From positions 86,998,501 through 87,062,500 of the forward strand of contig JAJNNQ010000075.1 of NCBI GenBank assembly GCA_027886175.1: DNA of 64,000 nucleotides, read 5' to 3'. The notes below the pieces were generated by a model. The model was not told the origin of the DNA, ran no database searches, and worked only from the letters and a program-made list of their open reading frames with translations. The position numbers and the translations under genes are program-made. Positions 24,801-36,804 of the stretch are shown here, in pieces (position 1 is the first letter of the stretch; every line of letters begins with the position of its first letter). The DNA comes from Phylloscopus collybita (Eukaryota; Chordata; Aves; Passeriformes; Phylloscopidae).

Positions 24801-26607
24801 TAGAGATGTAACTATACTACAGGTTGTATGAACTCTTCTTTCTGATTTGAAGGGTTTCATCCAGCTCATTATTAAAACATACTTAAAGAAGCTCTTGCTT
24901 CTTTATGGAAGAGTTAAAAGACAAAACTCTTCAGAGCATACCAGGAAGGTAATTTCCTTCTTGGAGTCCATCTGCAGCTGTAACACTTAAAAAATGCAGT
25001 AAGGCTGTGTGTGGCAAAGAATATGCTCATAAGGGGGCTCCAAATCTTGGAGTTGTTGGGTGTAAATGAGGAATGTTTATGTCCCAAGTAGTTGCATTGA
25101 CTTAAATGTAGACAGGATGAAGGAGAGATGGATTTCTTTTCTTCTCCTTACAAATGAATAAGTAATTTTTAAAAATCTTACTGTATTGCAGAAAGTTTGC
25201 AAATTCCATTATCCTTGCCACAAACATTAAACCTTTTTTTTTTGCTTTCTCTATTGGTAGCCAGCAGTGATCTGTATGACCGGAAAAAAACACAATAGTT
25301 TTGACCGGGCGGTGACCATGGTGACCCTGTATTATGATGGTGGAGGGTCCTGTCACCTGCAAATTAGTTGATGAATTCCATGGGCTTCAAGCAAGAGACC
25401 ACCAATTCCTGTTGCCTGGCCCTGGGATTAATCTGGGATAAAGCCTCAGGACTTAATAGGTTTGGAGTATTTTCAAGTACTCTGTCCTGACAGGCAGGAT
25501 GATTCTCCCTGTGCTACTGCTGAATATTTTGGACATAACTGTAGCAGGCTGGTTATAGCTGATGTGCAGTAACTCTGTGCAGAACAGCATTTTTTCCTGC
25601 CCTAAAAAGCACAGAGTGATGAGTTGCATGCATCAGGCAGTCACTGCACTTGCACAACCAAGTGGATATTTCTAGAGGTGACTTGTTTATTATGCACTTC
25701 TAATTATGACTGGTGAATCCTAACATACCAAATTTATTTGCTTCACTGTGCATCTAAATTCATGTCCACAGAGTCATGAACAGAAATACAATAACTCTTG
25801 TCCAAGGGAGTCTGTCTTGTATCTGTATTTAGAGAGCAGCAAGTGGATTGTTACATCAAGGAATGAACTGTCAAGGAACTGCAGAGAGGAAGTGTGGACT
25901 GTTTTACTAGTGAAGTAATTTTGTACACAGAAGTGCTCCTAATAATTAAGATGTTTGCACTCTCATACTGCAGGTGATTGTTGGGTTTATTCTAGGAAAT
26001 CTCTGTTCTGGTGAGTCTTTAGATCAGCCTCACAATTAGAGTATCTTTTTTTAGAAAAGTTTCTTAGACTTTGGCTGCAAAGACTTTCTGCAGCAAAACT
26101 ACTATTGATATCTGTCATACAGGAACAGTAATTACTGGTAAGCGTGTGTTTAATTCTTTCTGTGCACTTCATTTTCATTTATTAGGGTGGCATAATTTTC
26201 TGTGTATTAATTTTAATTTTAAAAATTGACAGTGGAATTGTACAGGATAGTATAGTAATAAAGAGTACAGAAAAATAAGTACAATAGCTGAAACAAAATT
26301 TCTTGAGTTTGAGTGAGATGTGATTTGTTATGCAATGGAGCAATTCCATCAGAGTTGCAGGACAAGGGAGTGCTTCAAAGGTAGTCTACAGCAGGTGGTT
26401 ACTACAGCAATTAAATATGAAGAGAGGCACGTAACAGAGAAAGGATAAGCCTAGAGTCTGATAAATGGACAGTGAAACAGGGAATTAAAGGTCTGACCTT
26501 CCCATAACAGTCTCCAGTGTTTTCATCTGAGTAAAATGTAGAGATTGTCTTCCACCCTGGTGTAGCTGGTGTCTCTGAAATTTCCAGAGATGTTGAGGCT
26601 TCACAAA
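21880..26607. other. gene-free stretch
   Basis: No gene is recognised in 4.7 kb. Frames of 60 to 91 codons occur on both strands with no domain. A strong minus-strand donor-like word (CAG|GTAAGAGG at about 24390) has no good acceptor partner. Around 25307-25325 two GGTGACC sites 9 bases apart sit in a locally CpG-containing patch (GACCGGGCGG). Confidence 0.5.
22348..22362 (+). promoter_or_regulatory. CTCF-like motif
   Basis: GCATTAGGTGGCAGC fits the core of the CTCF consensus (CCACTAGGTGGCAG) with two mismatches, both outside the central AGGTGGCAG. Sequence match only; single motif hits are often unoccupied. Confidence 0.3.
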
Positions 26608-26930
26608 AATCACAGAATATGCTGAGTTGGACGGGACCCACAAGGAGCACCAAGTCCAGCTCCCAGCCCTGCACAGGACACCCCAAGAGTCACACATGTC
26701 CCTTAGAAAGTTGTCCAAACACTTCCAGAACTCTGCCAGTAGTCTGGTGCTGTGACCACTTCCCTGGGGAGCCTGTTCCAGTGCCCAATCACCCTCTGGG
26801 GAAGAAACTTTTCCTGATATCCAACCTAACCCTCCCCTGGCACAACTTAAGCTGTTCCCTCAGGTCCTGTCACTGGGCACCAGAGAGAACAGATCAGTGT
26901 CTGCCCCTCTGCTTCCCCCCTTCTGCCAGT
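26608..26930 (-). mobile_element. CR1 LINE, 5'-truncated 3' end
   Basis: The plus strand reads AATCACAGAATATGCTGAGTTGG, then GACGGGACCCACAAGGAGCACC, CAAGTCCAGCTCCC, CCTGGGGAGCCTGTTCCAGTG, CTGGGGAAGAAACTTTTCC and GTCCTGTCACTGG. This is the reverse complement of an avian CR1 tail of a different subfamily from the copy at 21043. The 3' terminus is at about 26608. Similarity fades after the TGCCCCTCTGCTTCCC words, so the left-truncated end is placed at about 26930. The 122-codon plus frame at 26619-26987 is a by-product of the repeat. Confidence 0.92.
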
Positions 26931-28890
26931 GCTGAGGCCAGAGGCACAAGAGGACATATTGGCAGGGCTTTCAGTTGTAAGAGGTGAGGATCTCGTCGCT
27001 GACCACTTGGGAAATCTGTCAGATGCTCTTATGCAGACAGTCATTGGTATCTTGATCTGTGCTGGTTCTCAGATCTGTGTTGCTCCATTTGGGAGTCAGA
27101 TTCAATTTCACTGTTAAAGGACTGATGCATGTTATTATACAGCGAGGAGCAGATAGTTCATGGGGAGGGTGATAATGGGGTTCTCAGCTAACACTTTTTC
27201 TAGCATTTTATGGTTGTTGAGGCCAGACAAAAGGGGTGTTTTGACTGACCTAATATACCCTGGATTTTAGCTTATAAAGGTGAATGGAGCAAGCATTCTG
27301 GACCGACTGAGGTCTATGATGCCTGAAAAAAAAATTAAAAATAAATTGTAAATATGAAATTTTCCAGGAATATATGGGTATAAGAGGTATTTTTGTTTGC
27401 TTTATTTTTTAGAGCTTTGAATTTATAATTGAGTTTAAGCAGCTCTCTTGCATAGGTGATTTTCAAGGGAAAACCTTTTTGTTTGAGAACTTTGGACTAG
27501 CTCAATTCTTGACCATTAATATAAAACTGGTTTCTTTTTCTCATTTGACTCTATAAGAACAGCTGCAGTTTGATTATCATGTAACTCTTACTGAGAGTTC
27601 AAGAAACTGGTGCATCTTCTTTTTAACAAAGTGTATTTTTTGGAAGATTTTGCAAAAGCAAAGGTGTCTGCTGGTGCCACATTTTTTTATTTGTTTGTTT
27701 TATTTGTGGCATTGACTAATGCTTGCATAAACCCCATCTGTACTGTTTTTGTGTTTGTTTGTTTTTTGTTTTGTTTTGTTTTGGGTGGGGTTTTTTGTTT
27801 ATTTTTTGGTTTTTTTTTTTTGTTTTTTTTTTTTTTGTTTTGTTTTTTTGGTTTTTTTTGTGAAGAGCCCTCAGTCAAGCACCAAGTCCCAGCAGTGAGA
27901 AGGTGTTAAATAGGCTGTGGATGAAAAAAATAAACCAAACAAAATGTTTCCAGTGATTTTCCTAGCTTTCCTTTTAGGCACTCATTCAAGAGCCTGTTAG
28001 TCATTTGCTCAGCAGTCCACACATATATGCAAGAATAGGAAAATGAAATTTTCTCAGAGCTCTTTGCTTTAAAAGTGACTTCCTTCCCTGTAAAAAATGT
28101 CACAGAACAGTGAAATAAACACTCTGAGAAAGCTATCAGTAGTCATAGAGTTGTGGTGGAGTCAACTCACTCCAGAAATGTCACAGAACCTGCATGAGGG
28201 AGGTGGAGCCAATGGGGTACTGCTGAATTCCTTCTGGTATGAAGTGCCAACATTAATAAGAGATTTTCCTAATTTCCTAATTCCTTCCTCTTCTTCCTCC
28301 AGAAGAGGTTGTAAACCATGCTGCTGTCTTTTGAGACCAGCACCTACTAACATGTTTTGGACATGTCCTTTTATTATAGGGAGTTATTAAAATGTAGGAT
28401 TATAAATGGTTCTGCTAGACATTATTATCCATATGCAATTATTTCTCTATATTTCAGAAAAGAAAACCAATGCACAATTGCCACAGCTATCTCTTGGGCA
28501 AACCCTCAGCTACAGCAAATAAGTCTGTTTTACTACACAATCACGTATTTTGGTGGATGGTTAAAGTTCATTCATCTTAATATACTTATGATATAAACAT
28601 ACAGAATGGCTGAAATGGAGGGAAGATCATTCTGGGTTGCATGGGGTTATTTTTATTTATGCTCACACTATATATTTTTAGTATATTTATTTGTAGAAAC
28701 AGTAAAATAGTTTTTAAAATAAACTTTGCCTGGAACTGGGAGCAAAGGGCAGAAGGTTTTGACAAGGCATTTACATTTTTTTTCCGAAAAATGACTCAGT
28801 AGTTTGTATTTGCTAGGAAAAAATTGTGGGATTTTTTTCCTAAATAAGCCATCACATTCAAAGTTGATTTGTTCCAAGGAAAGGAGCTGA
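26931..28890. other. gene-free stretch with G/T tract
   Basis: No gene is recognised. The main object is the long G/T-only tract at 27741-27860. The 99-codon frame at 27610-27909, rich in Phe, and its Lys-rich opposite-strand shadow come entirely from that tract. Confidence 0.55.
27741..27860. repeat. G/T-rich low-complexity tract
   Basis: About 120 bases made of T runs broken by single or few G, with almost no A or C on the plus strand. It contains TTTTG repeats and one GGGTGGGG cluster. It looks like an expanded and decayed (TTTTG)n or (TTTG)n array. Confidence 0.85.
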
Positions 28891-28899
28891 AATTAGTTA

Positions 28900-29180
28900 C
28901 TGACATGCAATAACTCATTTCTTATTTTACCAACAGTAATTAAATTGCCTGGAACTGTTGTCATTTAACAGCTTATTAATTGACTAATGTGCATTGCTTG
29001 CACACAGGCTATAGGTAAAATCCAAGGATTAGGAAAGGAAGAAAGAAGGAGAAGAAAAACCTCATTGCTTTTTGTGACCATTATAGATTAATGATTAATT
29101 TATTTGTTAATGGAGTGTCATTTTTGCAAACACTAATAGATTAGATTTTAAAGACGCAATTTTGTCAGCACTAGTCCTAA
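28900..29180. promoter_or_regulatory. possible regulatory block (weak)
   Basis: A dense set of homeodomain-type and SOX/POU-like words: CAGTAATTAAATTG, TTATTAATTGACTAATG, ATTAATGATTAATTTATTTG and CTAATAGATTAGATT. There are no simple repeats. AT-rich DNA gives such words readily, so this is only a suggestion that the block may be conserved. Confidence 0.25.
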
Positions 29181-29189
29181 AGAAGGAAA

Positions 29190-32100
29190 TGATAGTCAAC
29201 TAGTAATTATTTGGAGAGGAGAAAAATTAATAATTGGTTCTGCCTCCTTTTAAGCATATGAAGGTTATATAGCTCTTTCCTCCTTAAAAATCAATGATTT
29301 CTGCTTGGATGGGTATTCACACTATCAAATTCCTTCCTCTAATCCTATGATTGGCCAAATATTCTGAAATTTTCCTCCTTTTGTTCCACCAACATGAAAG
29401 AAACTTTGTCACATCCATCAGGGAGTCTCAGCCTAATAGAACTACACACAAAAGTGGTTATAGGCAAGTTCAGCAGCTTTGATTGTGTCCAGTCAAATAT
29501 GATACATTCCAGTGCTGCATTAGTGGCCTATATGGGGAAAAAAAAATCAATGAGGTCAACATCTAGGTCCCAGCTGAGAATAATCCATTTCATAAAAATA
29601 AACTGAGAAGTTCTCAGTCATCCCAGTAAACTCTAATTTATAGTGTTGGAGGCTCCCAACAGAGTCTATGACTGTGTGAACAGAAAAGGAAACATAGGTG
29701 AAGTTTTTAAAGGGGAGAAATGTGAGATGGAATTTTCTGAATTACCGAACCATCAAGAGACTTATGACAACAGTGTCCTTCTGTGAAACTGGAAATCATC
29801 GATTAGAAGATGTGGGGAGGGACATGAATTAGTTATGTGAGCTGCCTCAATGTGAGAGCAGCATGGAAATTCAGTCCAATGAAGTAGCAGTTAAGACACT
29901 GATGAAGAAAACCTGAAAATATGGAAGTCATCCTACAGGGTTACTCAGAGAATGAAAGGGAATGGAATAGCTCCAGGACACGAGGCTGAAGAGACCATCC
30001 ATATTACTCAGTTTTATACACCATGGCTGGGAGTTGTTTGTCCAAATGCAGGAATCAATAGTGCCCATATCTCCATCTGCTTGCCTTTGCAGCTCTGTGA
30101 TAAAAATTGGGCGATTCTTAGTACTGTTTTTTCCTCTTTTAAGGCACAGCAGGTGAATTGTAAGCACTCTGCAGGTGCTTACTTTTCTGCATTGAGGAAA
30201 GGGAGTCTGTACCAACAGATGGGGGGTAGAGACTGGGGATCTGTGAAGTGGTAGAAGATTAATCCCACATGGAAGTGCTTGCCTGTCATATCTGGGGACT
30301 TGGTCAAGTACTTGGTTCTTAAATGTCACTGAACCTGCATGAGGCCCAAAATATGGTGGTGATTTTGGGGCCACCATTGTTCCTGTTGTTCAAAAGCAGG
30401 CCACAGGTAAAGTGAAACCTTTGGATTTCTGAGATCATGGTGCAGAGAGAAGGAAAAAACACTGAGTGTGAAGTCAGACTCCCTGGAATTCGTTATGCTG
30501 TCTTTCAAAGTTCAACTTCATGTAAGTCCATAACGTGCTTGTTTTTATTTCAATAAAACAGTAATTTTGACAATAACTAAGTATGTCTGGCAGAATAGAT
30601 GGGAAGGCTATGAAACTATTAATAACATTTGGACACCTCCTGCACTGTTTTAATGCATCACAAGTTAGCACAGTATTGATTCAGTATCAAAGTTCTGAGA
30701 AACAAGCCTCTTACCAATATCTAGGATCCGATGTTGTAATTGAACTAGAAGATGTTAGATTTCCAGCATTACTGCTGAGAATTCTTCCCAATAAATGTGT
30801 GTTTTCCACTGGGGCTGAAATCACTGCAAGTGTTAGTTTTAATTTTTTTCCTTTTTGTATTTCTTCTCATCACAGAGGTTCCCTTTCCCTCCTCTGTGTG
30901 TAAAATAAACATAATGGGTCCAAATCTTGCATTTTACAACCTTGACTTGTGGGAACATCATTTCACATACTTGGGTTAGGTAATTAAATCTTTTGTGGCA
31001 GAATTAAACTTTGTAAAAAAGAAAATGGGTGGAATTAGAAATTATTATGTAGGGAAAGAGATCCAGTAGGAATCATGGGCAGAAGAAGTCTTTGTCAGTG
31101 TGTGAGGAAAAAGGAGAAAGAAAAAAGAGGGCCATTGTTATGACACTGGAGCACAAGGAAGAATTAAGAATTACTACTTAAAGGAGAAATGAAATAGTGT
31201 GAAGGAAGGAAATGAGAAGAATGGTTATGTATGTAATGGCTGTAATGAAAATGGCTGTAGTGAGTGGGTGCTGGTATATCAAAAATGGATGATACACCAG
31301 TTTCCATTATATCTGCCTCCTTATTTCAAGATGTCCCTCAGAACTGCATATTCCTTTTATCCCTCAGATTTGCATTCCTCGTTATACATCTACAGCTATT
31401 GACCTCCAGAGCTTGTCAGTAAAATTGAAGAAAGGCAGAATACACCTTTTTTATTTCCAAAGCTCATTTTGATTTTCCTTCTTAGGTCTAGGATCTTATT
31501 GGTCTAGTTTTTTTCAGAATCATAAAGGTAAGCCAAAATGTTGGGGGTTTTTTGTTTAGTCTCCTTTTCTTTGTTAGATGCTAGTGATTGTTAATTTATG
31601 CAGTGCACCTGCACCTGCAGAATAGTGACATTCTTTCCTGGTAAGTGGCCTCAGGTACAATGTCCTGCAAGGTAAAAGCCTACTTTTGTTAGACAACAGA
31701 AGATACAGCTATGTAGAGTAGAGTTAGGAATGTCACTGCCACTGCAGTAGCACCTTTTGTCAAGTTACTTCAGTAAATTTATCCAGAGGATGTCAAACTA
31801 CGTTTTTTCCTGTAGTCTGTGAACTACCAATGCTGGGCATGGTATGGAGGCATTTGCCTTCCTGGTGGCTTTTCAAAGTGCCTGGGTTTTCCTCATCTGA
31901 AGCTATGCTGCTTTCAGTGAGAGTATGTTCTGTGTGAGAAGATATGTGGAGTGCAGAAAATCTTATTTCTGGTAGGAAGCCAGAAGTTCTCCTTATCCCT
32001 ATGTGGTTTATCACACAGGTAATGCCAAGTGGCTGAAAAGCCACAACTAAAAATAACTTGCTGGTTATATGTATTTTGTTCTTTGATTGTTTTTCCGTAG

Positions 32101-35100
32101 TTAATCATGTATAAAAAAATAACATGTCAAGTGTAGATAGCCTAGAAGTTATTTATCCTTTTTCTTATTCATCCTAGATGGCTTCTAACCAAGAATAAAA
32201 TATGCCAGTAAACCACAAGTGACAAAATCTGAACCTGTAAGTACCTGTGATCTACTTTAGAAAACATGTTTAGCATTTAAAATGGAAGTGACACTGACTT
32301 CACATCACTGCACACATCAAAATTTAAAAACCTGAAGAAATTTTGAGCCTCCCACAATTTCTAAACATGTACAGTCCAAAAAAACATTTAATTTTTCTGA
32401 CTGGTTGGGCTGTAGAAGAAAAAAGCAATTTCAGTGGTTCAAGTCTGATACAATTTTGTTCTGGACCTAATGTATCAAAAAGATACAGAAATTGTGAATT
32501 GTCTGGATCAAAAGTAGTTCCCAAAGCCATCTGGCATATTATCAGGCTCTGTGGTTCTTCATAAGGCTGTAGAGTAATCTACTGTCTCATTAGAGTAGCT
32601 GACAAATCTAATTGAAAAGTACTGAAAATCTGTATATCTCTCAGATGTAGGAGCACAAGGGCAAGTACAGGCAAATCTTTCAAGAAGATCCCTTAGAAAG
32701 CATACCAACCCCCTGAGAAAAACATTAAAATAAGATTTATGTTTTGGTGGTTATGGTTAATGTCACAGAAATTTATGCTAAAACTAACTTCTCATACTGG
32801 TGTATTCACTTTTGCACTCTCACATCAGTTGGCTTGACTATCCGTTCATTCCCATTCCAGACTGAAACAAGTTTTAGATAAATGGAGAAACATAACCTGA
32901 ATTTTTCTGTTGGCAGATCTGAGTGTCTTGCTCTTTCAACTGCAGAAAAACTACTCTAAAATGCTTTTGGAATTTTACATTACCTTTAGCCAAATAAGCA
33001 GTAATTACTTGACTCTGCCAACACTTGCTTCTAGTGTTTCTCATCTATTCAAGAGACATAATGCCAGTACAGTTGCAGTGGTCTGGTGGAATTACCTGTG
33101 CATAAGAACTTATACTTTTAGATGTTGTTCCTGTGGTGACATAGTTCTATGTGTCCATAAGATCATTATTATCCTAGACAATACCAGACATTAGTTTGCA
33201 TGTGCCATTGTTGCTGGAACAGGGCTCCTGTCATTTCAGGAATGGTTGGATATGTTGTTGTTCCAATGCAAACTGAGGGGCTGTGTATTATTTAGTGCAC
33301 AAGTTTTAGTTGCCTATGTGTGAAACTCACATGTTCACAAACCAACAAAGGGAAGAAAAGAGAGCACATAACATGGGATTCAGAAATAATTCATGATGAT
33401 TTAGTTTAATTTGAGTTACTATAACCCTAAAGCTCCATTAAAACCTAAAATGAATGCTATTTCCTCCTGAGAGCAGAGAACAATCTGCTAACTTTTGCCA
33501 AAATGAGAGCTATTATGGTCTACAACATGAATGCATATAAATTACAAGGTTTATATTTGTTGTTTTTCCTAATGTTAACTTTGACTGGCACAACAAAATA
33601 AAAACAAGAGGGGTAGAAAAGGAAAAACCTGCATCAGATTGACAAACATGCAAAGGAGTGTAATTTCTGACTACAAAACACAAGACCTTCACACTTCAAA
33701 TAATCCAAACAGGTTTTCTTTTAATGATTAGGTTTCACTTTTTCCCCTTTATACTAGGGATGCATTGAGAACTACAGTAGTATTTGGAAATAATTCAGTA
33801 AGCTGAGTATCTCCTTTTTTCACAACTCTAGTAATACTGGGGATGTTTCAGGTTTCCTACTGTTATTATTTGGTGCAAAGAATACAGGAGAATTAAAGTA
33901 GGTTGAAAATTCTTGATTGAAACCAATGTAAAACATCAAAGAAAATTTTATATCTCAGGACATGACACTGAAACTGTCCTGAACACTCTTGTAATGTGTG
34001 CAGCCTTTTGCAGGTAAACAAATAAGAAGTTGCTTTCCATTAAAGAAGACAGATGCTGCAGAGAGTCTGTGTCTCCCCAGAGCAGCTGCTCTAAGATCCA
34101 AATAGGTCATTTAAGCCCTGATCCCAGAATGAGAGCTGTTGGGTCAAAATGTGTCTATCCAGGGACTAAGTCATGACCTGATAAAAGTAAAATACTGGGA
34201 TTCTTATATATACTTAAAACAGGTTTTCAGAACATGAATATTTCAGAAGAATATTTTTCCTGCCTCACTCTTTATATTTGATACAAAGAGCTTCAACTTT
34301 TGCTCATTTTAACTCAGCTGATTTTTGCTCCCATACCTCAGCTCCTTTTTCATTCAGATAGTTTAATTTACCCACTCTTTTATACTCAGAGCTACTGTGT
34401 TTATGGATAGTGATATGTTTTTCTATATGTCAAATGAGTTTTTAAAAAGTATTATACTCTGCAGGCATGCAGGGGATGATGTTTAAACATAGCTTTCTCT
34501 TGCCTAGGCTTCCAGATGATTGAATTTTGAATCTCCTATGAGGTAAAAAAGTTGATTATGGACCATTTTGGATAGGACTTGGAACATAATTCTATTGCTA
34601 TCTATTGATGTGCATTACCAGAAGCATCATAAAGCAACTGGATCCAGGATGTCTTTTTAAGGAAATTATTGGATAGGCAATAGCTTAACATTTCTAGCTT
34701 CCTCTTGAATATTTTGAGAGGGGAAGGATGTTGCAGCACAAGTCTTCTGGAATATTACCTTTTCCCTCTTACAGAAGCTTAAACCACTCAACATGCAGCT
34801 GGAAAACAACAACCGCCCAAGAAGCAAGAGGCAGTCGGGGAGGGATGGCAGAGACAAGCTGAAGGCTCACCTTTCTGTGCTGGCAGTGAGCTGGGGCAGC
34901 TGAGGCAGGTATTAAGGAGGGTGGAGAGACTGCCATTCCCACTGCTCTGCATGGCCCCATCCCATGTGCCTTCTCTGCCACCAAAGCTTTTGGCTACAGT
35001 GACCAACCCACAGTTCATGGCATCTCAGATGACAACAGCAGTGAAAATATGCTTTCTCCCCACAATGAGCTTTTTAAGATGTCTCAGAGTTGCTCAGTAG

Positions 35101-36740
35101 TGGAATTAAGAAAAGGCTAGATCAAAGTTGTAATTTTCCCTGTTTTCCTTCTCCTGAATTGTCACTTGTATTTTAACCCTTTTCCTACTGAAGAAAATGT
35201 GAATTTATAATCCCTACGGCTTTGGTCTTTCACTTTTCATAATTAAAAGGATCAACTTTTAATGTTCTCCATGAGTCTAAAACATTTCCCAAGTCTGTTA
35301 GTTTCCTTCCTGTATTATTTCCAATTACAAAGACATCAGTCTCAATTCTATCACTGTTTTTGGCTTTCTCACTCTTTGTAGTTTCAAGTTCACTCTTTTA
35401 TTGCTGAAAAATCTTAGTATTTTTATTCCTGTTCTAAATCTGACTGCTTCCAAATCCCATGGGTTCCAAGCCAATATGTTTGGTAATGACTTCATAACAA
35501 AGGAAAAGGAAACAAAGCCAATTTGTGTTTTCCATTGTTGTGATAAATGCATATCTGAACTTTCAGCTGGTCTTGGCTTCAAAAAAATAAAGTAACCAAC
35601 TTTACTGGGTGATGCTATGAACAAATATAATTTTCTTTGTTTACTTTTTTGTGTTCAGGTGACTTATCCTTCACATTTAAAAGCAAAAGTAAGAGATGCA
35701 GCCATAAAATTGAAACAAGGGATTACTATAAACACAAAATTAGAATAAGGTCCAGGCATTTGAACAAAGATTAATGTCATCTTATAGCAGGCACTGCATA
35801 AAATCCCACAAAGAAAAGCCATGCCTCTAAAGAGAGCACAGAGGTACAGATGACTAAAAAGCCTTTGAAAATAACCATCACAAATTCAGGTTTTGAGGAA
35901 ATCAACATTTTCTCTGCAAGACACCAAATATTATCAGGGTTTTCTGTCAAGGGATATTTTGTTGACACGCATTGTGTGGTAAGCCCTCAGTTAAAGCCAC
36001 CAATATCCCTGAACTTTTGTGTGATGTTCTTTTCTTTCCCACTGTCTCTTGAAGTGACTGTATTTTTCATAAGAGAGGTGATTTCAAAGCCTTTCCCAAC
36101 TTCTCCTTTCTTCTTATCTTACCTTGGACTTTAAAAAATGAAATCAGGTTTTGTTTTCTTAAAAGTTCTGGTATATTTATACCCGCGCAAGGGAGAACTG
36201 AACGGAACACACGTGTAACCATGAAATTGAGAAAAACCCTCAAGCAAAACAGCTAAACTTCAGCAGCACCATCACCCTTACAGCACCTGCTCAGGGCCAA
36301 GTTTTCTGCACTAGGAGTGTCCCAATCCACTGTGTGTAAAACTGCTTGTCTGGACACGTTGGTTTTGGGGCAGAGCTCCCAGTGACCCCTTTAAAATCAG
36401 GGCAAATTAAGTGTTCAGTGTGTGCTGCTGTAGCCCCATGAGGAGTAGACAAGCTGGCTGACACAGAGCAGGGTGCTGTATCTCTGCCTTGCAATGCAGC
36501 CACACAAAAGTGACATTAATGCAGATGTGCTTAAGTAATAGTATAATAGAAATGTCCTTAGAGGATGAATTGTACTGAGAACCAGTATACTGATGCTAAA
36601 TTGTGCACTAAATTGGAGGCTTAAAAAATGAGGAAGCTAGTAAAAAAGATGTTAAGGTGAAAAGTGAGGAAATTAAAGTGTTGCAGCTCAGCATGGGGGC
36701 TACTTAAACATCCCATAAAATGAGTAATAAATGACTACCC
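29190..36740. other. gene-free stretch
   Basis: No gene is recognised in 7.5 kb. The longest frame in the window (29928-30377, minus, 149 codons) lies here. It shows no domain, signal peptide or repeat structure and is paired with a 100-codon plus frame, so I take it as chance. A 24-base word at 30321-30344 is shared with 28176-28199 (one mismatch). A small CpG cluster with TATTTATACCCGCGC and AACGGAACACACGTG lies at about 36174-36215. Confidence 0.5.
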
Positions 36741-36743
36741 CTA

Positions 36744-36803
36744 GGAGGGGAAAAAAAAAAAAAAGAAAAAAAAGAAAGAAAAGGAAAAGAAAAAAAAAAA
36801 GAG
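36744..36803. repeat. A/G-rich purine tract
   Basis: About 60 bases of almost pure A with scattered G on the plus strand, starting GAGGGG and then A14, GAAAAAAAAG and so on. Such homopurine tracts arise by slippage and can form triplex or bent DNA. Confidence 0.85.
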
Positions 36804-36804
36804 C

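Noticed and set aside
26619..26987. 122-codon plus-strand frame
   Set aside because: It lies almost wholly in the antisense of a CR1 LINE tail and is a by-product of that repeat.
27687..27878. Lysine-rich 63-codon minus frame resembling a basic nuclear protein
   Set aside because: It is the translation of the G/T low-complexity tract, so the amino acid bias is a composition artefact.
29328..29352. CCTTCCTCTAATCCTATGATTGG resembling a CR1 end
   Set aside because: Too short, and no upstream CR1 sequence.
29928..30377. 149-codon open frame on the minus strand, the longest in the window
   Set aside because: No recognisable domain, signal, repeat or splice context. It overlaps a 100-codon frame on the plus strand, and length is within chance for 128 kb of single strand.
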